A stretch of DNA of 64,000 nt from assembly GCF_009727055.1 (NCBI RefSeq), contig NC_052350.1, forward strand, positions 20,000,365-20,064,364, written 5' to 3'. Of this stretch, positions 1 through 11,015 are shown in pieces. The position numbers and the translations under genes were made by a program. The notes under the pieces were generated by a model. The model saw only the letters and a program-made list of their open reading frames with translations, had not been told where the DNA came from and did not search any database. This DNA comes from Benincasa hispida. Taxonomy: Eukaryota; Streptophyta; Magnoliopsida; Cucurbitales; Cucurbitaceae. Numbering within the stretch: the first letter of the stretch is position 1; each line of letters starts with the position of its first letter.

Positions 1-3
1 AAA

Positions 4-1452
4 ATGGCAGGCAAATGCTTGGGATTTTTGTTGTTTACAAATGGTAATATGATTGATGGTATTGATGGAGTTGAGTATGACCAACCACCAAGTGGGAGTT
101 TTACCATAAATGTGAACAATGAAATTGTATTTGAACAATTCATTGAAATAGTTGGGATGTTACTTGGTGTAGATATGGGAGCAAATCAGATAGAAATAAT
201 ATATAGACATCCTAATCTAGAACCATCAGGATCAATAAGGTTTATGTTATTCCCTATTTCGAATGCACAAGTTATGAACTTTATGTTCTCAATGGCAATG
301 TCAGTGCCAAATCTAGTGCATTTGTATGTAAATGTAAATAGGATAGGGGTGGATCCTGATACATCATTTAACCAATTTAAAGATCCAACTCAATGTATCG
401 ATCCTGATCCGGAGTCAGTTGCATCTCCATGGGATAATGAAAATATGGCGACTAACAACCTGTATAGAGACTTCAGAACAGCAACGCATGGCGAATTTGA
501 AGAGTTGGATTTTGATGGTCGTGAACATGAGATGCTTTCAAATACATTCAATGATTTGGATATGAATGTATTCGATAGCATTCGGGAACATGACCCAATT
601 GTAGCTCCTGTGGACGTTGACAATACTCAATTGTATAAGGAGATGATTTGTCAAGACAAGAAAATGCTACAACACGCGGTCAAATGTTTTTCAATAAAGT
701 ATCACGCACCATATGAGGTTGTTGAATCTACACCGATGATTTGGACAATTCGGTGTAAGAAGTGGGAGGAAGGTTGCAAGTGGAGACTTCATGCAATAAA
801 GAAAAAATCGCATGGCTTGTTCGAGATCACTAAGTATGATGAGCAGCATACATATTTTTATTCAAAACTAAGTCAAAATCACGTGCAATTGGATTCATTA
901 ATGATTGCACTAGAGTTCTGTGACGCCGTAAGAGAAAAACCATCTATCAGTGTGGCACAACTGCAGTCCGACATCAAATCAAAGTTTGGATATCATGTTC
1001 CTTACCATAGGGTATGGGAGGGAAAAAGAAAAGCGATGGCTAAAATGTTCGGTGATTGGGATGAGTCTTACAAATTGTTGCCCAGGTGGTTATATATGGT
1101 TAAGCAGACCAATCCCGGAACATGTGTAGAATGGAGAGTTAAAGAAACGCTTACTGAAGGCCATGTTATCCTAACTTCTATATTTTGGGCATTTAGTCCT
1201 TGTATAAAAGCTTTTAATAAATGTCAGCCGATAATTCAGATAGATGGTACACACTTGTACGGCAAACATAGAGGAAAACTGTTGATTGCTACATCAGTTG
1301 ACTCGAACGGCCATCTTCTTCCAATTACGTTTGTCGTTGCTGATGAAGAGTCCGCAAACTCATAGGGATGGTTCCTGAAACACCTGAGAGAAATTGTAAC
1401 ACACGAAGAGGTATGTTTAATTTCAGATCGACATGCAGGTATAATCGTAGCA
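4..1452 (+). pseudogene. MULE (MuDR-type) transposase, truncated and broken
   Basis: The reading frame from the ATG at 4 runs 453 residues to a TAG at 1363-1365. It continues in the same frame to about 1452, so the stop looks like a nonsense mutation (probably TGG to TAG). Residues about 50-110 resemble the N-terminal plant MULE domain. Residues about 210-300 contain the Cys/Trp-rich MuDR DNA-binding block (IRCKKWEEGCKWRLHA). The DDE transposase core begins with IQIDGTHLYG (first Asp near residue 414), and LISDRHAG (second Asp) lies after the stop. The third acidic residue and the C-terminal SWIM zinc finger are missing, because homology ends where unrelated repeat sequence starts near 1455. 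In the MULE family this protein cuts and inserts Mutator-like DNA elements. This copy cannot be active. The mobile-domain remnant at 3540-5870 is a common companion of plant MULEs. Confidence 0.85.
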
Positions 1453-1574
1453 GTGAACAACCCAGTAAATAGTTGGACGGGACCGAAATGTCACCATCGG
1501 GACCGAAATATATATATATTAATTAAAAGAATAATGTACAAGTTAATTAAAAGAATAATGTACAACTTTATAAT

Positions 1575-1705
1575 AAAAAAAATTGAATATACAATAAAAG
1601 ATAAGTGGGTGAAGGAAATCTCGCTCATGAGTGAGATCCTGCTCATGAGTGAGATCCTGCTCATGAGCGAGATCCTCTTGTTTTTTTTATTGTATATTCA
1701 ATTTC
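1575..1705. repeat. Hairpin with three 18-bp CTCATGAG-type tandem repeats in its loop
   Basis: The arms at about 1575-1600 and 1681-1705 are reverse complements around AATTGAATATACAATAAAA. Between them are three tandem 18-bp units (1624-1641, 1642-1659, 1660-1677), each CTCATGAG followed by TGAGATCCTG or a one- to two-base variant. A diverged copy of the same unit with a similar AT-rich flank occurs at about 3045-3130. No coding function is supported; the ORF across it is an artefact. Confidence 0.65.
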
Positions 1706-1779
1706 CTTTATTAAAATATTCTTTTAAACCTGGGTCAAAAATACTGTTTACGCCCGAGAGTTACACTCTTGCCTCCTAG

Positions 1780-2640
1780 TCCACTGATTTCTAACGAACA
1801 ATTGGTTGTGATCCCAATCACTAAAACCGGAGTCCCTCTCCGACCAATGAAAGGGTGAGGGCCCCTTGTTCAAGACCTGAAGTTGCACTTAAGGAAACAA
1901 GCCTCTCTACTATCTCTAAAAGTGGGTAGGAGTGAATTTCGTCTTGCATCCTATGCCCCCAGCTATCTACCCAATTTACCCCTGAAATTGGAGTGCTTAT
2001 TGAGTCGGCACTGTGACAAACCCTCACCCCATGCAAATCTAAAATATAATCCCAAATAATAGGAGTTATAAGTTAGCTCAATAATTAAGGTCAAGTTACC
2101 TAGATCGTCATTGAACAGTCAATCTTAAACAGTAAACGGTCTATAAAGTAAAGTGACTTAATTCTCGGTCCGATCTTATGCAAACTCAATGCATTGGAAC
2201 GCCACCCGACTTCTCAGTCATACATAACGAATCAGGATCACTTCGTTGTAGCACTTTACAACAAATTGTAACAATACACGAGTGGGCCACATCCGATAGT
2301 GTTACCCAAAATAAAGGTAACCCAGCCTTATTCGCATCCTTATAGACCATGTTTGCTATTTAGCAAAACTTGATCCACTCTGATATGTCCCACATAAAGT
2401 TCATGTATTCATATAATATAGCCATGGATCTTTAGTTTATTAGATTTAGTCTTTACAAGTGCAATTCACATATTCAAACAACAGTTTTGAATTGAATAAA
2501 CGTCAATAAACACTTTATCGATTATAGAATATTTTAAATTACAAACTGCGAGTTTCTAGAACATACAACCCAAACCAAGTGGTTGTAAGAAACGTTATCT
2601 CGCAAGTGAACTGAACTCCTAAGTAGGTAGTGCCTCCAAT
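1780..2640 (-). mobile_element. Diverged copia-type LTR remnant
   Basis: The order of short blocks matches the other LTR copies in the window (10548-11015, 33250-33720, 42503-43098, 53540-54626). These blocks are a segment around GGAGTGAATT, the stretch on loss of base pairs around ACTCAATGCATTGGAACGCC, then GTAGCACTTTACAACA, then CTATGTCCC-like and CATGGATCTTTAGTTTAT blocks. It is more diverged than the others and has no internal region beside it. Orientation is inferred from those relatives. Confidence 0.5.
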
Positions 2641-3539
2641 TTGCAAGCAATGTAATAGCCTCATCTCCTTTTTCTGTACGTATAGTCACTTTGTCCATCA
2701 GCTTTTACGACTTTCCATACATCAGGTGCCTTTTTGGCATTAATATGCCACCAATAGCAAGTCGAATGCGTATAATGCACAACTCAAGGTTTGAATAGTC
2801 TGAGTATATGACTGGTTCTGTGAAATAACTTCCTTGAGGTCTTTCAAAACGGCTTTTGAAGCAATTATCACTATAATTTATTCTAGATCTAAAAAGATAA
2901 TGTCAAGTTAATATAAAAGCACTAATAAGGTGTGTTACCAGGCTTCTTAATAAAATAATATTTCATAGTTCAGATTGGTAAGAGGACAATCACACACATA
3001 TGAGATCTATGAAGGGTGAAGAACGTAACTTCAGCTCATTTCCTTGAGAGTGAGATCCCTGCTCATGAGTGAAGATCCTGCTTTGCTCTATTAGGAGCGT
3101 AGATCCACTACTTTGTTTTATTTTTTATTGTATGAATAATGTTCACATCTTGTTCCATTATTAAAAATAATATAATTTGAATTAAATTTGTTTGATAAGG
3201 GAATTCATTTTAGCCTCAAAAGAATTTATTTACAGTGTGGATTATATTTCACTAGCCTCAAAGGATGAAGGTATTATTAAAAATATTCTATTTGATTAAG
3301 TTTATTTCATTATCTCATTCTTTCTACAGTTAGGGAGATATTTTTGGCTCGATCGTTACCAGCATTTTTTAGATCTTGTATAATTTAAGTTTCTGAAATC
3401 ATTATTCTCTCACTTATTAAGTTGGTACATTATTCTTTTAATTAAAGTTGTACATCATTCCTTCCTAATACTTCGACAGAAACAATTAAATATTCTTTTT
3501 TTTATTTTGAGATTCAATAAATAATTTTTGTTTTCCAGA
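2641..3539. other. Unassigned AT-rich spacer
   Basis: No gene is supported. A short open stretch on the minus strand near 2690-2760 could be an exon fragment but matches no family I recognise. Around 3040-3125 there is a second, diverged CTCATGAG/GATCCTG repeat. The right arm of the long inverted repeat ends at 3459. Confidence 0.4.
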
Positions 3540-5870
3540 TCAACTAGGACTTCTAAAAATGACCACATTTGGACCGTTGATTCTGATCTGGGTTTTGGAT
3601 AGTCAACGACCAGTCCAATTATACATCATCGATTCTCCATCTGACTACTGTTGTATTATGAGGTCGAGCATTTTGTACTACTAGAAGAAAATATCTTCAG
3701 TGTCCAGTTACGAAAGGACTGTCAGGTCGAGGGTGAGGTGGCAAAGTTCTCCCAGCCATTTCACTAATCGGCCTTCAAGGACCCGCGCTCTACCCTCGGA
3801 AATAACTAAACCGTCATCAAGCTACTAGATGCAACATCTGGCACCATCTCTATGGACGGTTTCTAGATTAGGATTTATTCGGTTAGAGGTCACTGGCAAC
3901 TATGCACTTACACGAACAACTTTGGGTCGATTTGAGGAATGATATGGCCCTAGATCGCATTATGTAATTTCCATGTCTGTGGCAGAGTTGCATATCACTC
4001 CTAACAAGACATACAGAGAAATGTTGTGTGTGTTTTGGGAGTTACTTTGTTGAAGGTGAGGCCAGTCCATGAGAGCTGAGATTGTCGTGTAGGATGGCTA
4101 GTCAGAAGTTCCTGTCATTCATGTACAGGATAAGATGCTTGGGACACTTACCACCGTGAAAGAGACAATTAGATTATAAGAGATCATTAGGTTATGTTTA
4201 ATAGTGGTTATGACTACATGCATTTGTGAGCTTCACAGATGATGTAGATGAGGAAACCGTCATAAGATATCCGCAACGAGCATATATACTACAAATGGAA
4301 TGGGTGAAGTCTGTTTTTCAGATTAATCAAGTCATTTTGTTCAACTCTTGAGTGTTCTTAAGCACTCGCTTAGCTAACTTCCATGATGTGGGGCCAGTAT
4401 TTGTTGGGTGGAGCATGCTTTGGCATGGTGTATAAGACACTAGTGCGAGGAAGTTTACAACAAACTTGAGGGGTTCAGCAGAGATAGTGGGCCTTTCATA
4501 CTTTTTGCAATGTTAGTGCCGTTTGTGGGAGTTTTCGATTTTTCCACACTCACAATGGCCCCGAGCCAGGCTACATTACAATTGCTCACATTGACCGCCT
4601 CAGTTAGTTAGACGAAGCCCTACGGTTTTGGTATGTTGTTTAATCAAGGGTTTATAAATTTTTATAATCACTGATCTAAGTTTTAATTTAAATTCTAAAT
4701 TATCCTAATTTAAAAAACAATTTTTAGGGTGTGGAGAGACAAAGTTTGCTAGTGGATAAGATATCGTTAGCGGAACAATATGTAGTCAGTCAGTATGAAT
4801 ACAATGTTGATACTGCTTCAATCTAATAGGCTCTCACCAAGTTACTCACACTACCGAACCTAATTGAAATTAATTATGGTGATCGGACCATTTAAATAGT
4901 ATATATGTCCGTGTGAAGAGAATAATAACTTATTATTGTGTTTCAGGTTGGATGTATGGGAGAGCCATACTCACACAAATTAATTAGGTAAAGTTCATAT
5001 TTGAGCCTAAAAATTCATTATATGAATGGTGCAATAAGCACATATGGCGACGATGAGTCCCTCTTCATACGTTTTCACATTTGGTGATGACATCTTCCTG
5101 ACAAGGTGATGAGACATTCGGTTTTCAGCAGGAGGTCCCATCGCTTGTAAATATTGACCCGTAAACTGCATGATAATTGACCTAAGGACTGGAGATTGGT
5201 CCGAAAAATTTGCACATTTGGTAGGCGCGATGGCAACTATCGTGCAAGGTTTATTGCAGTAGGGGTTTTTCTTGTAATAGTTTGGAACACAGATTCATTC
5301 CAGAATTATATTCATCTGGTATAGTAATATCACAAGGCGCTACATCACTCGTCAGGGAGACAGCTGTGGGTCATCTAGTAAATGAATGAATATTATCTAA
5401 TTATTTTTAATTTAAAATTTTATTTTAAATATTGTCTACAAAACTAGGTTGCGATGAATCTCCACCAGGTTCTTGCTATATTGTCCCTAAACTCCTTGTC
5501 TAAATTTAATTTTAAAATATTGTCTAGACTCCGTGAGGTTGCGAATGATCCGAACTAGGTTACTTGCTAACATGTAGTGACAACCAAAGCTATATGGGAG
5601 GAAATTCATTATATGTACGTATACTATTGTTCCCTCCAACAGCTCTCTAGACGTGAGGACTTTACGAGAAGAGGATGAGTTTGATGAGGGTTGCACATAA
5701 TGTGAGAGTTCCCCTTGATGCAAGACGCAGAATCAAATTGAATTATAGTTAGTCTGATTGATGATGATGCAAACATTAGGTTCAGAGCATAATGACTCAG
5801 AGCTGGTCCTCGTCTTCAAATGACGTGTATGGACATGGTCGGGGTCGGGGAGAAGCATAAATGAAATATT
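3540..5870 (+). pseudogene. Plant mobile domain (PMD, MAIN-like) gene remnant
   Basis: Many frameshifts and stops break this region, but short frames in order match the plant mobile domain found in MAIN-like proteins and MULE-associated PMD proteins. Near 4400-4560 the frames recall the block normally reading like a Tyr/Leu-rich helix followed by a WxW-type motif. Near 4740-4800 is an IWRD-like segment. Near 5095-5140 LPDKVMRH followed by FGFQQEVPS resembles the conserved 'PDRVMRQFG' segment. The extreme 3' part (about 5830-5850) encodes a GHGRGRG-like tail, common in this family. PMD genes are often carried by Mutator-like elements, so the link to the transposase at 4-1452 is reasonable. No start or intact frame can be chosen. 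This is family recognition by eye; a profile search would settle it. Confidence 0.5.
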
Positions 5871-5989
5871 TATATTATGAAAGCATTCTGCATGAGCTAC
5901 CAAGCAACATCAAAGAAGAACCCGAGCAACCTCATTATCAAAGTCGATCGACGAACACTTCAAGCTCGAAATCGACGACGTCGCCTTGT

Positions 5990-6014
5990 NNNNNNNNNNN
6001 NNNNNNNNNNNNNN
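5990..6014. other. Assembly gap (25 N)
   Basis: Twenty-five undetermined bases lie immediately after the mobile-domain remnant. The reading frame across it is meaningless, and the two sides need not be adjacent in the genome. Confidence 0.99.
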
Positions 6015-6707
6015 TGGGACACATTGATTTTTGTAATTATTTTTATATAAATGAGATATTTAATTTACATTTTTTTTTATTTTTATGAGATATTATTTTT
6101 TTAATTTATTCTTTTTAGAGTTTAAATAAAATAATAAAATATTTTTAGAAATTGTTTTTATAAAATGAAAAATTAAAAAAAAAAAAGAAAGGAAGAAAGA
6201 AAGAAGAAGATGAAATGTGTAATAATTAAAAAAAAATTGTACGGATGACCCAAAAATTGAAGTGTCTCGCTATCTCGCTCTCCTCTCGCTCAAAATCTCG
6301 CTCTCGCTCTCAAAATCTCGCTCTCTCTCAAAATTTCGCTCTCTCTAGCTCGTTATTTAGTCAGACTTGCTGAGATGACAGAATCCGTAAAAATTATTCA
6401 ACAAGGTTTGGAAGGAATTCCAGGGGGACCTTATGAAAATTTAAAAATACGATCTTTTGATCGAGGAAGGTCTCCAGAATGATAATTAAACAAACTCAAA
6501 ATAATAATGTTTCAAAAAGTGAAAGGGCAAGGTCGAGGGTTCAAAATTTGACCTACAAATGAAAAGCGAAAGGACAAGGTCGAGGGTTCAAAATTCGACC
6601 TCGAGTTATTAAAAAAAAAAACAACGATATTTTTACAAATAGTTTGAAAACAACAATATTTTCCTAAATAGTTTCTAAAAGGACAATATCCTTTTAATTT
6701 TCCCTGC
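6015..6707. other. AT-rich spacer with TCTCGCTC array and 47-bp duplication
   Basis: No gene is supported. About 6258-6354 is a degenerate TCTCGCTC / CAAAATCTCGCTC array, similar to that in the solo LTR at 20590-20870. At 6519-6602 a 47-bp unit containing CAAGGTCGAGGGTTCAAAAT is present twice in tandem. A-rich tracts make up much of the rest. Confidence 0.6.
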
Positions 6708-7168
6708 AGAAAACAATTCATAATTATTCAACTCATACTAAAAAGGTAAATGGGAAAAAGATATTTTATGGTTTCAGTTTTCATTACTATATATGATACT
6801 GAGATACCAAATGTGTAGAACTTTCCTTTTAAACTATTAAAGGGCATAAATGTTACACTTTGATTTTGTAAGTCTAAAGAATAAAGCTCAACAACATATA
6901 TATGAAGGTAGAAAAATTCTAATATCTGACTTCTTAGTTGTGATTATGCATTAACCATATGAAGCTACACTTAAGTTATGTAGTATTCCTAAGAAAAAAA
7001 ACTTACATCAACAAAAATGGTAGTTTTTAATGACTAAACAAGATTCCAAAATCCCAAGTACTATATCCCCTCCTATATAAGAAGCTCCACAATTCACAAT
7101 TTTCTCACACAAATCAAACAGGGATTCTCTCTTTCTCTGGATCTCCACACTCATCTTTTCTACAAACA
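6708..7168 (+). promoter_or_regulatory. ECA1-like gene 1 upstream region with TATA box
   Basis: The sequence is co-linear with the upstream regions of the other two gene copies (to 18685 and 60587) and with the orphan block 49520-51569. A TATA box, TATATAAG, lies at 7074-7081, about 90 bp before the start codon, so transcription likely starts near 7105. Relative to the other copies about 490 bp are missing at 6852/6853, removing the segment that ends just before TACACTTTGATTTTG. Whether this matters for expression is unknown. Confidence 0.65.
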
Positions 7169-7507
7169 ATGGAGGCAAAGTCTATGAGCGCATCCACAAT
7201 AAGGTTAGCACTTGTATTCCTTGTTTGCATAGTCATTTTAGCACCATCAGTGACGGCTCGCACAATGGCAGCAGCACCAAGTCCATTAGTATTAGAGGAT
7301 TTATCTTTCTCAAATTGCGCACCCTTTATTTTAGAGGCGACAATGTGTGTGATAGATGTGATCAAGCTTCCAGTTGCTCCTCATCCTTCTTGTTGCAAAG
7401 CAATTTCTGATCTCAACGATTGTGCCCCCGAAATTTATCAACATATTCCTGACATGGGTGTGATTAAGAAAATATGTGGTCTGAATAATTTTGGTTTTCT
7501 AGACTAA
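7169..7507 (+). CDS. ECA1/EC1-like secreted prolamin-like protein, copy 1
   Basis: This is an intact 112-residue single-exon gene. Residues 1-30 form a signal peptide (basic start, hydrophobic core, likely cut after APSVTA), so the product should be secreted. The mature part has six cysteines at 50, 60, 75, 76, 85 and 103, including the CC pair in HPSCCKAI. This spacing fits the prolamin-like domain of the ECA1 gametogenesis-related/egg-cell-secreted family. Family members are often expressed in gametophyte tissues, so a reproductive or peptide-signalling role is an inference. The start fits the conserved ATGGAGGCAAAGTC context shared by all copies and the TATA box about 90 bp upstream. Compared with copies 2 and 3, two bases are missing at the old stop codon, so the protein reads on for seven extra residues (NNFGFLD). 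AATAAA at 7538-7543 is a plausible poly(A) signal. Confidence 0.85.
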   Translation: MEAKSMSASTIRLALVFLVCIVILAPSVTARTMAAAPSPLVLEDLSFSNCAPFILEATMCVIDVIKLPVAPHPSCCKAISDLNDCAPEIYQHIPDMGVIKKICGLNNFGFLD

Positions 7508-8479
7508 AAAGTTCTATGGGCTAATTGGAGTATGATGAATAAAAAAGTTATATCATAATAATGAGTCTTCTTTCCTACAGTATTATGTTGTCATAAATTT
7601 ATGGTGGAGAGTGAATGTTGTTAGAGAGAAATAATCTTTCCTTTGAATGAGAACAATGTATTCTACCTTTCCATCTAAATATGAAATTTTTTCTTTCAGA
7701 TAGGGGTGGGATTATCATATTATTATACTATTAATTTTAAACGAATAAGAAAAGAAAAAGAAAAGGAAATAAACACAAGAAAGCATAAATAATAATGATC
7801 GATACAAAGATTTACATAGTTTATTTAACAATGTATTAATTAGTTTTGTCCACTCACAAATGAAGTAGTTTTATTATCTAAGAGAAATATAAGATCTATA
7901 AATGTAAAGACACTAATGAAATTAGAGGGTTTATATATATCACCCCTCAAACCCTAGGCCCAAAAGTATCACTAATAACATATAATACGTATACAATTCA
8001 GGTTTAAGGGGCTTTACCCCCGAACTCCACCAACAAGATCCTATACTTGGTCATTTGAAGCATCAAATAAGAAATTTAAGGTATTCCAACAATATATACT
8101 TTAAGTACTTGAAGTTTCAGTGTGTTATTGGTTTGGTTTATATTGCTGATCCTATCCATGTCAATTTTTAAAATTGATATTAACATATAATAATATATTT
8201 TCAAATAATGTTTAAAAATCATAGGTCTCGAGGATTTGGCAAATGTTTGGGTACAAGGAACTCTTGTTGACATTATTATAAACTACGGATTTATTGATTT
8301 ACCTTGTTGACATTATTCTTCACAAGAAACGCTTGTTGGCATTATTATAAACTACAAATGTTTGGGTACAAGGTAACTCCAGCATCCAAAGTTAACATAA
8401 AAAGAATTGCAGGTTTCATGGCTACCAAATGTTTCCAATTTCCCTATATATAACCTCCTTAGTCTTAGTTTTTGCTATT
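7508..8479. other. ECA1-like unit 1 downstream block
   Basis: The 3' flank is shared with units 2 and 3. It contains the poly(A) region, an A-rich tract, and at 8237-8390 partly repeated copies of CAAATGTTTGGGTACAAGG and TTGTTGACATTATT. No gene is seen. Unit 2 lacks part of the repeated section (compare 27790-27840). Confidence 0.6.
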
Positions 8480-8933
8480 AACATAATTACTTTAAATCTA
8501 TATTAAATAGATTAACCCTAGGATCATTCATGCTTAATTTTCAAGAATAAATAACATACCAGATTCCATTGAAATTTATGATAGCTTCAAGAAGACTATA
8601 GTCTTCCTCAACTAAATCTTCAAATACCCTTAATGGGATCTCTCTCTAGATGGAATTAAAGAAAGACTGAATGTGTATATTGTTTTGGTATATTGGGGAC
8701 CGTAGCCCTAAGGTCTCTTCATATATTAGTTCAATTAGGGTTCCCAAAAAACCCTAGTCAACTAGTAATGAACTTCTACCCATTATGTCCATACTCAATT
8801 AGAAATCTAGGGTCTTGATTAATTAGATCACCTAATATGGCCCAATCTAATATAATAACCTAATGTGATAAAATATTAATCCACATACATAACTCATACT
8901 TTAATCATATGTATTATTTAAATACGTCTAACA
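8480..8933 (-). mobile_element. Copia LTR (3' LTR on minus strand), unit 1
   Basis: The right end AATACGTCTAACA at 8933 reads TGTTAGACGTATT on the minus strand, and the flanking CACCCACTAAGG gives a purine-rich tract before it, as expected for the start of a 3' LTR. The left limit is approximate. The same LTR ends at 28343 in unit 2 and at 62482 in unit 3, so this insertion predates the unit duplication. Confidence 0.55.
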
Positions 8934-10330
8934 ATCACCCACTAAGGCTATGTTTGTTTACCTGATGTAATTAAATCACATAAATCGTAAACGCGCATAA
9001 ACAGATTATTTCAATAATAGAATCTCATTTAGTTCATTATGCTCCATCTCTTGTATTAGCATAGAATCAAGGCGGCTTTTGTCACTACCTTTGAAACTAA
9101 ACCTTCCTTGACCACCAATTCCAATATATTCGATGACATAGATATAGTATGGGTGTATAGCATGAAAACTACATGCAAAGTGATCTAGCTCATGCCTATT
9201 TCTAATTGGTCCAAACAAATTCCTTGGTGAGATCATTCTTAAAAAAAAAAAAAAAAAAAAAAAACTTTATGCTAAGCCACATGCACGATAAACAAGTTCA
9301 AACAATAAAACATAAACCATAAACTTTATTGATTCTATATGGAAAATAAATAAATTAAGGTCAAAGAACATCTTCAATAATAAACTCCCACTAAACCATA
9401 GAATCAGAAAAGTGACAAACACCCATGTGAGCAACATGCTCATGAAAAACTTTAGGTAGTAAATCTTTAGTCAATGGATCTAGCACCATAGAGTTTCTTC
9501 CTATATGTTCTATCAAAATTTAAATAGTCTAAACTCTGCCTTTCGCAATCAGAAACTTCATGTCTACATGCTTCAACTTTGTATTGCTTCTGTTGTTGTT
9601 GGAATACATTACTGTCGATCTATTGTTGCAAAATAATTTTAGCGGTCTTTCTATGCCAACCACTATCTGTAGCCTAATGATAAAATTTCGTCACCATATT
9701 TCATGATTGGATGCTTCATAACATGCTACAAAATCCGCAGCCATGGTAGAAGAAGTCATAAGTGTTTGTTTAACACTTTTCCAGTATACAACTCTTTCAC
9801 TCAACATAAAGATATAGCTTGAAATCGATCACAAAGTGTCTTGGCATCTAGCATAATTAAAATCAGAATACCCAATGATCTCCAAAACTTCTGATCTACG
9901 ATAAGTGAGTATATAATCTTTTTTTCTCTGTAAATACCTCAAAACCAACTTGGCTGCTTTCCAATGATCCATCCCCGACTTGCTCAAATATCTGCCTAAC
10001 ACTCCAACTATGAATGACTTGAGCGTACATTAGACTTCCAACAGCCGATGCATATGGAACCTTTTGCATCTCCTTAGTCTTGAGTATAGTCTTGGGCCAT
10101 TGACCTAAATGAAATTTATCACCTTTAGCAAAAATGGTATCTTCTGATGCACAATCTTTCATGTCAAATCTACCCAAAATCTTTTCAATGTAGTTCTTTT
10201 TAACAATCTCAAAATACCTTGAGAAAAATCTCGTAGTATTTCAATTCCTCATACAAAAGAACTATCAACAAGATCCTTCATCTCAAAATTCCTTTTGAGA
10301 AACATCTTAGTGTCATGCAATAAATCTATA
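8934..10330 (-). pseudogene. Copia pol fragment (RNase H to RT), unit 1
   Basis: The minus strand encodes broken copia polyprotein pieces. At 9896-10177 is the RT-to-RNase H linker (VPYASAVGSLMYAQ), and upstream frames toward 10320 encode the part just after the catalytic YVDD. Several frameshifts and stops interrupt it, and the 5' two thirds (gag, protease, integrase) are missing. The fragment stops abruptly at about 10330, where gypsy LTR sequence begins. Related copies are at 28344-30120 and 62483-64000. Confidence 0.75.
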
Positions 10331-10547
10331 TCTTGCATTTTAATTTCTTGCATCTTTTCACTTTATCCAAAACCAAAACCTCATTTTTACTGCTTCTCAT
10401 AGTTGAATTTAGCTTAATAGAAGATTAAATCCTAGCCTTTCTATGGTTCAATCTCGTACTTGTCCCTTATGCTACTTGTTACTACATGAAGTAGGTTTTG
10501 GTGATTTAAAAAATATATTTTTGTCTATTTGAAGTCAAATTAATGAC
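10331..10547 (+). mobile_element. Gypsy LTR 3' tail (composite module A, part 1)
   Basis: It is nearly the same as 33040-33249: a stretch with TCATAGTTGAATTTAGCTTA, a CCCGTACTTG-like block and GTTTTGGTGATTTAA, ending in GGAGTCAAATT-like sequence. Such sequence is typical of the end of plant gypsy LTRs. In the second copy it follows directly from a gypsy LTR (30324 onward), which gives the assignment. Confidence 0.55.
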
Positions 10548-11015
10548 ATCAATTTTCGATCCAAACAGTCGTCGTATTGAAATAGTCAGTATTAACAATA
10601 AACGACGTTATAAAGTAAAAGTGACTATTTCTTGATTCGATCTTATGTAAACTCATTACATAAGACGTCCCCAATCGTATGACTTCACATGAAAAATTCA
10701 GGATGACATCATTTGTATTAAATACAAAGTGAACTGCATCCATAGTTTTACCAGGATAAGGTATCCACCAATATCCCTATACTATAGACTGTCCTGGCTA
10801 TTACTTAAACTTGATCCACTTTTATATCTCCACAAATAGTTCAAGTATTCATGCTATAGAGAAGGGTTCTTAGTTAATGGATTTAGGGTTCTTAAATGCA
10901 ATTCACATATTCAATAACATCTTTACTAAATAAACCTCAATAACAACTTTAATGTAAAATATAATCCGTTTATTATTTACAAACCTCGAGTTTTAAGACA
11001 TAAAACCTAACAAAG
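10548..11015 (-). mobile_element. Copia-type LTR (composite module A, part 2)
   Basis: It contains the family's marker blocks: AGTGACTATTTCTTGATTCGATCTTATG, then ACCAGGATAAGGTATCCA and TTGATCCACTTTTATATCTCCACA. Its right end, CATAAAACCTAACA, reads TGTTAGGTTTTATG on minus. The start is not sharp. The same LTR sits at the same place in module B (33250-33720). Confidence 0.6.

Larger units (their letters stand above)
1529..3459. repeat. Inverted repeat pair (about 42 bp arms) enclosing 1.85 kb
   Basis: The left arm at 1529-1570 holds two tandem copies of an AGAATAATGTACAA-type unit. The right arm at 3417-3459 is its near-perfect reverse complement, also with two units. The pair encloses the CTCATGAG hairpin (1575-1705), an LTR-like stretch (1780-2640) and unassigned sequence. 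It may mark the ends of an inserted element that interrupted the MULE/mobile-domain locus. No clear target-site duplication was found. Confidence 0.5.

Noticed and set aside
1624..1677. CRISPR-like array
   Set aside because: Three adjacent 18-bp units without spacers, in a plant genome; a minisatellite in a hairpin.
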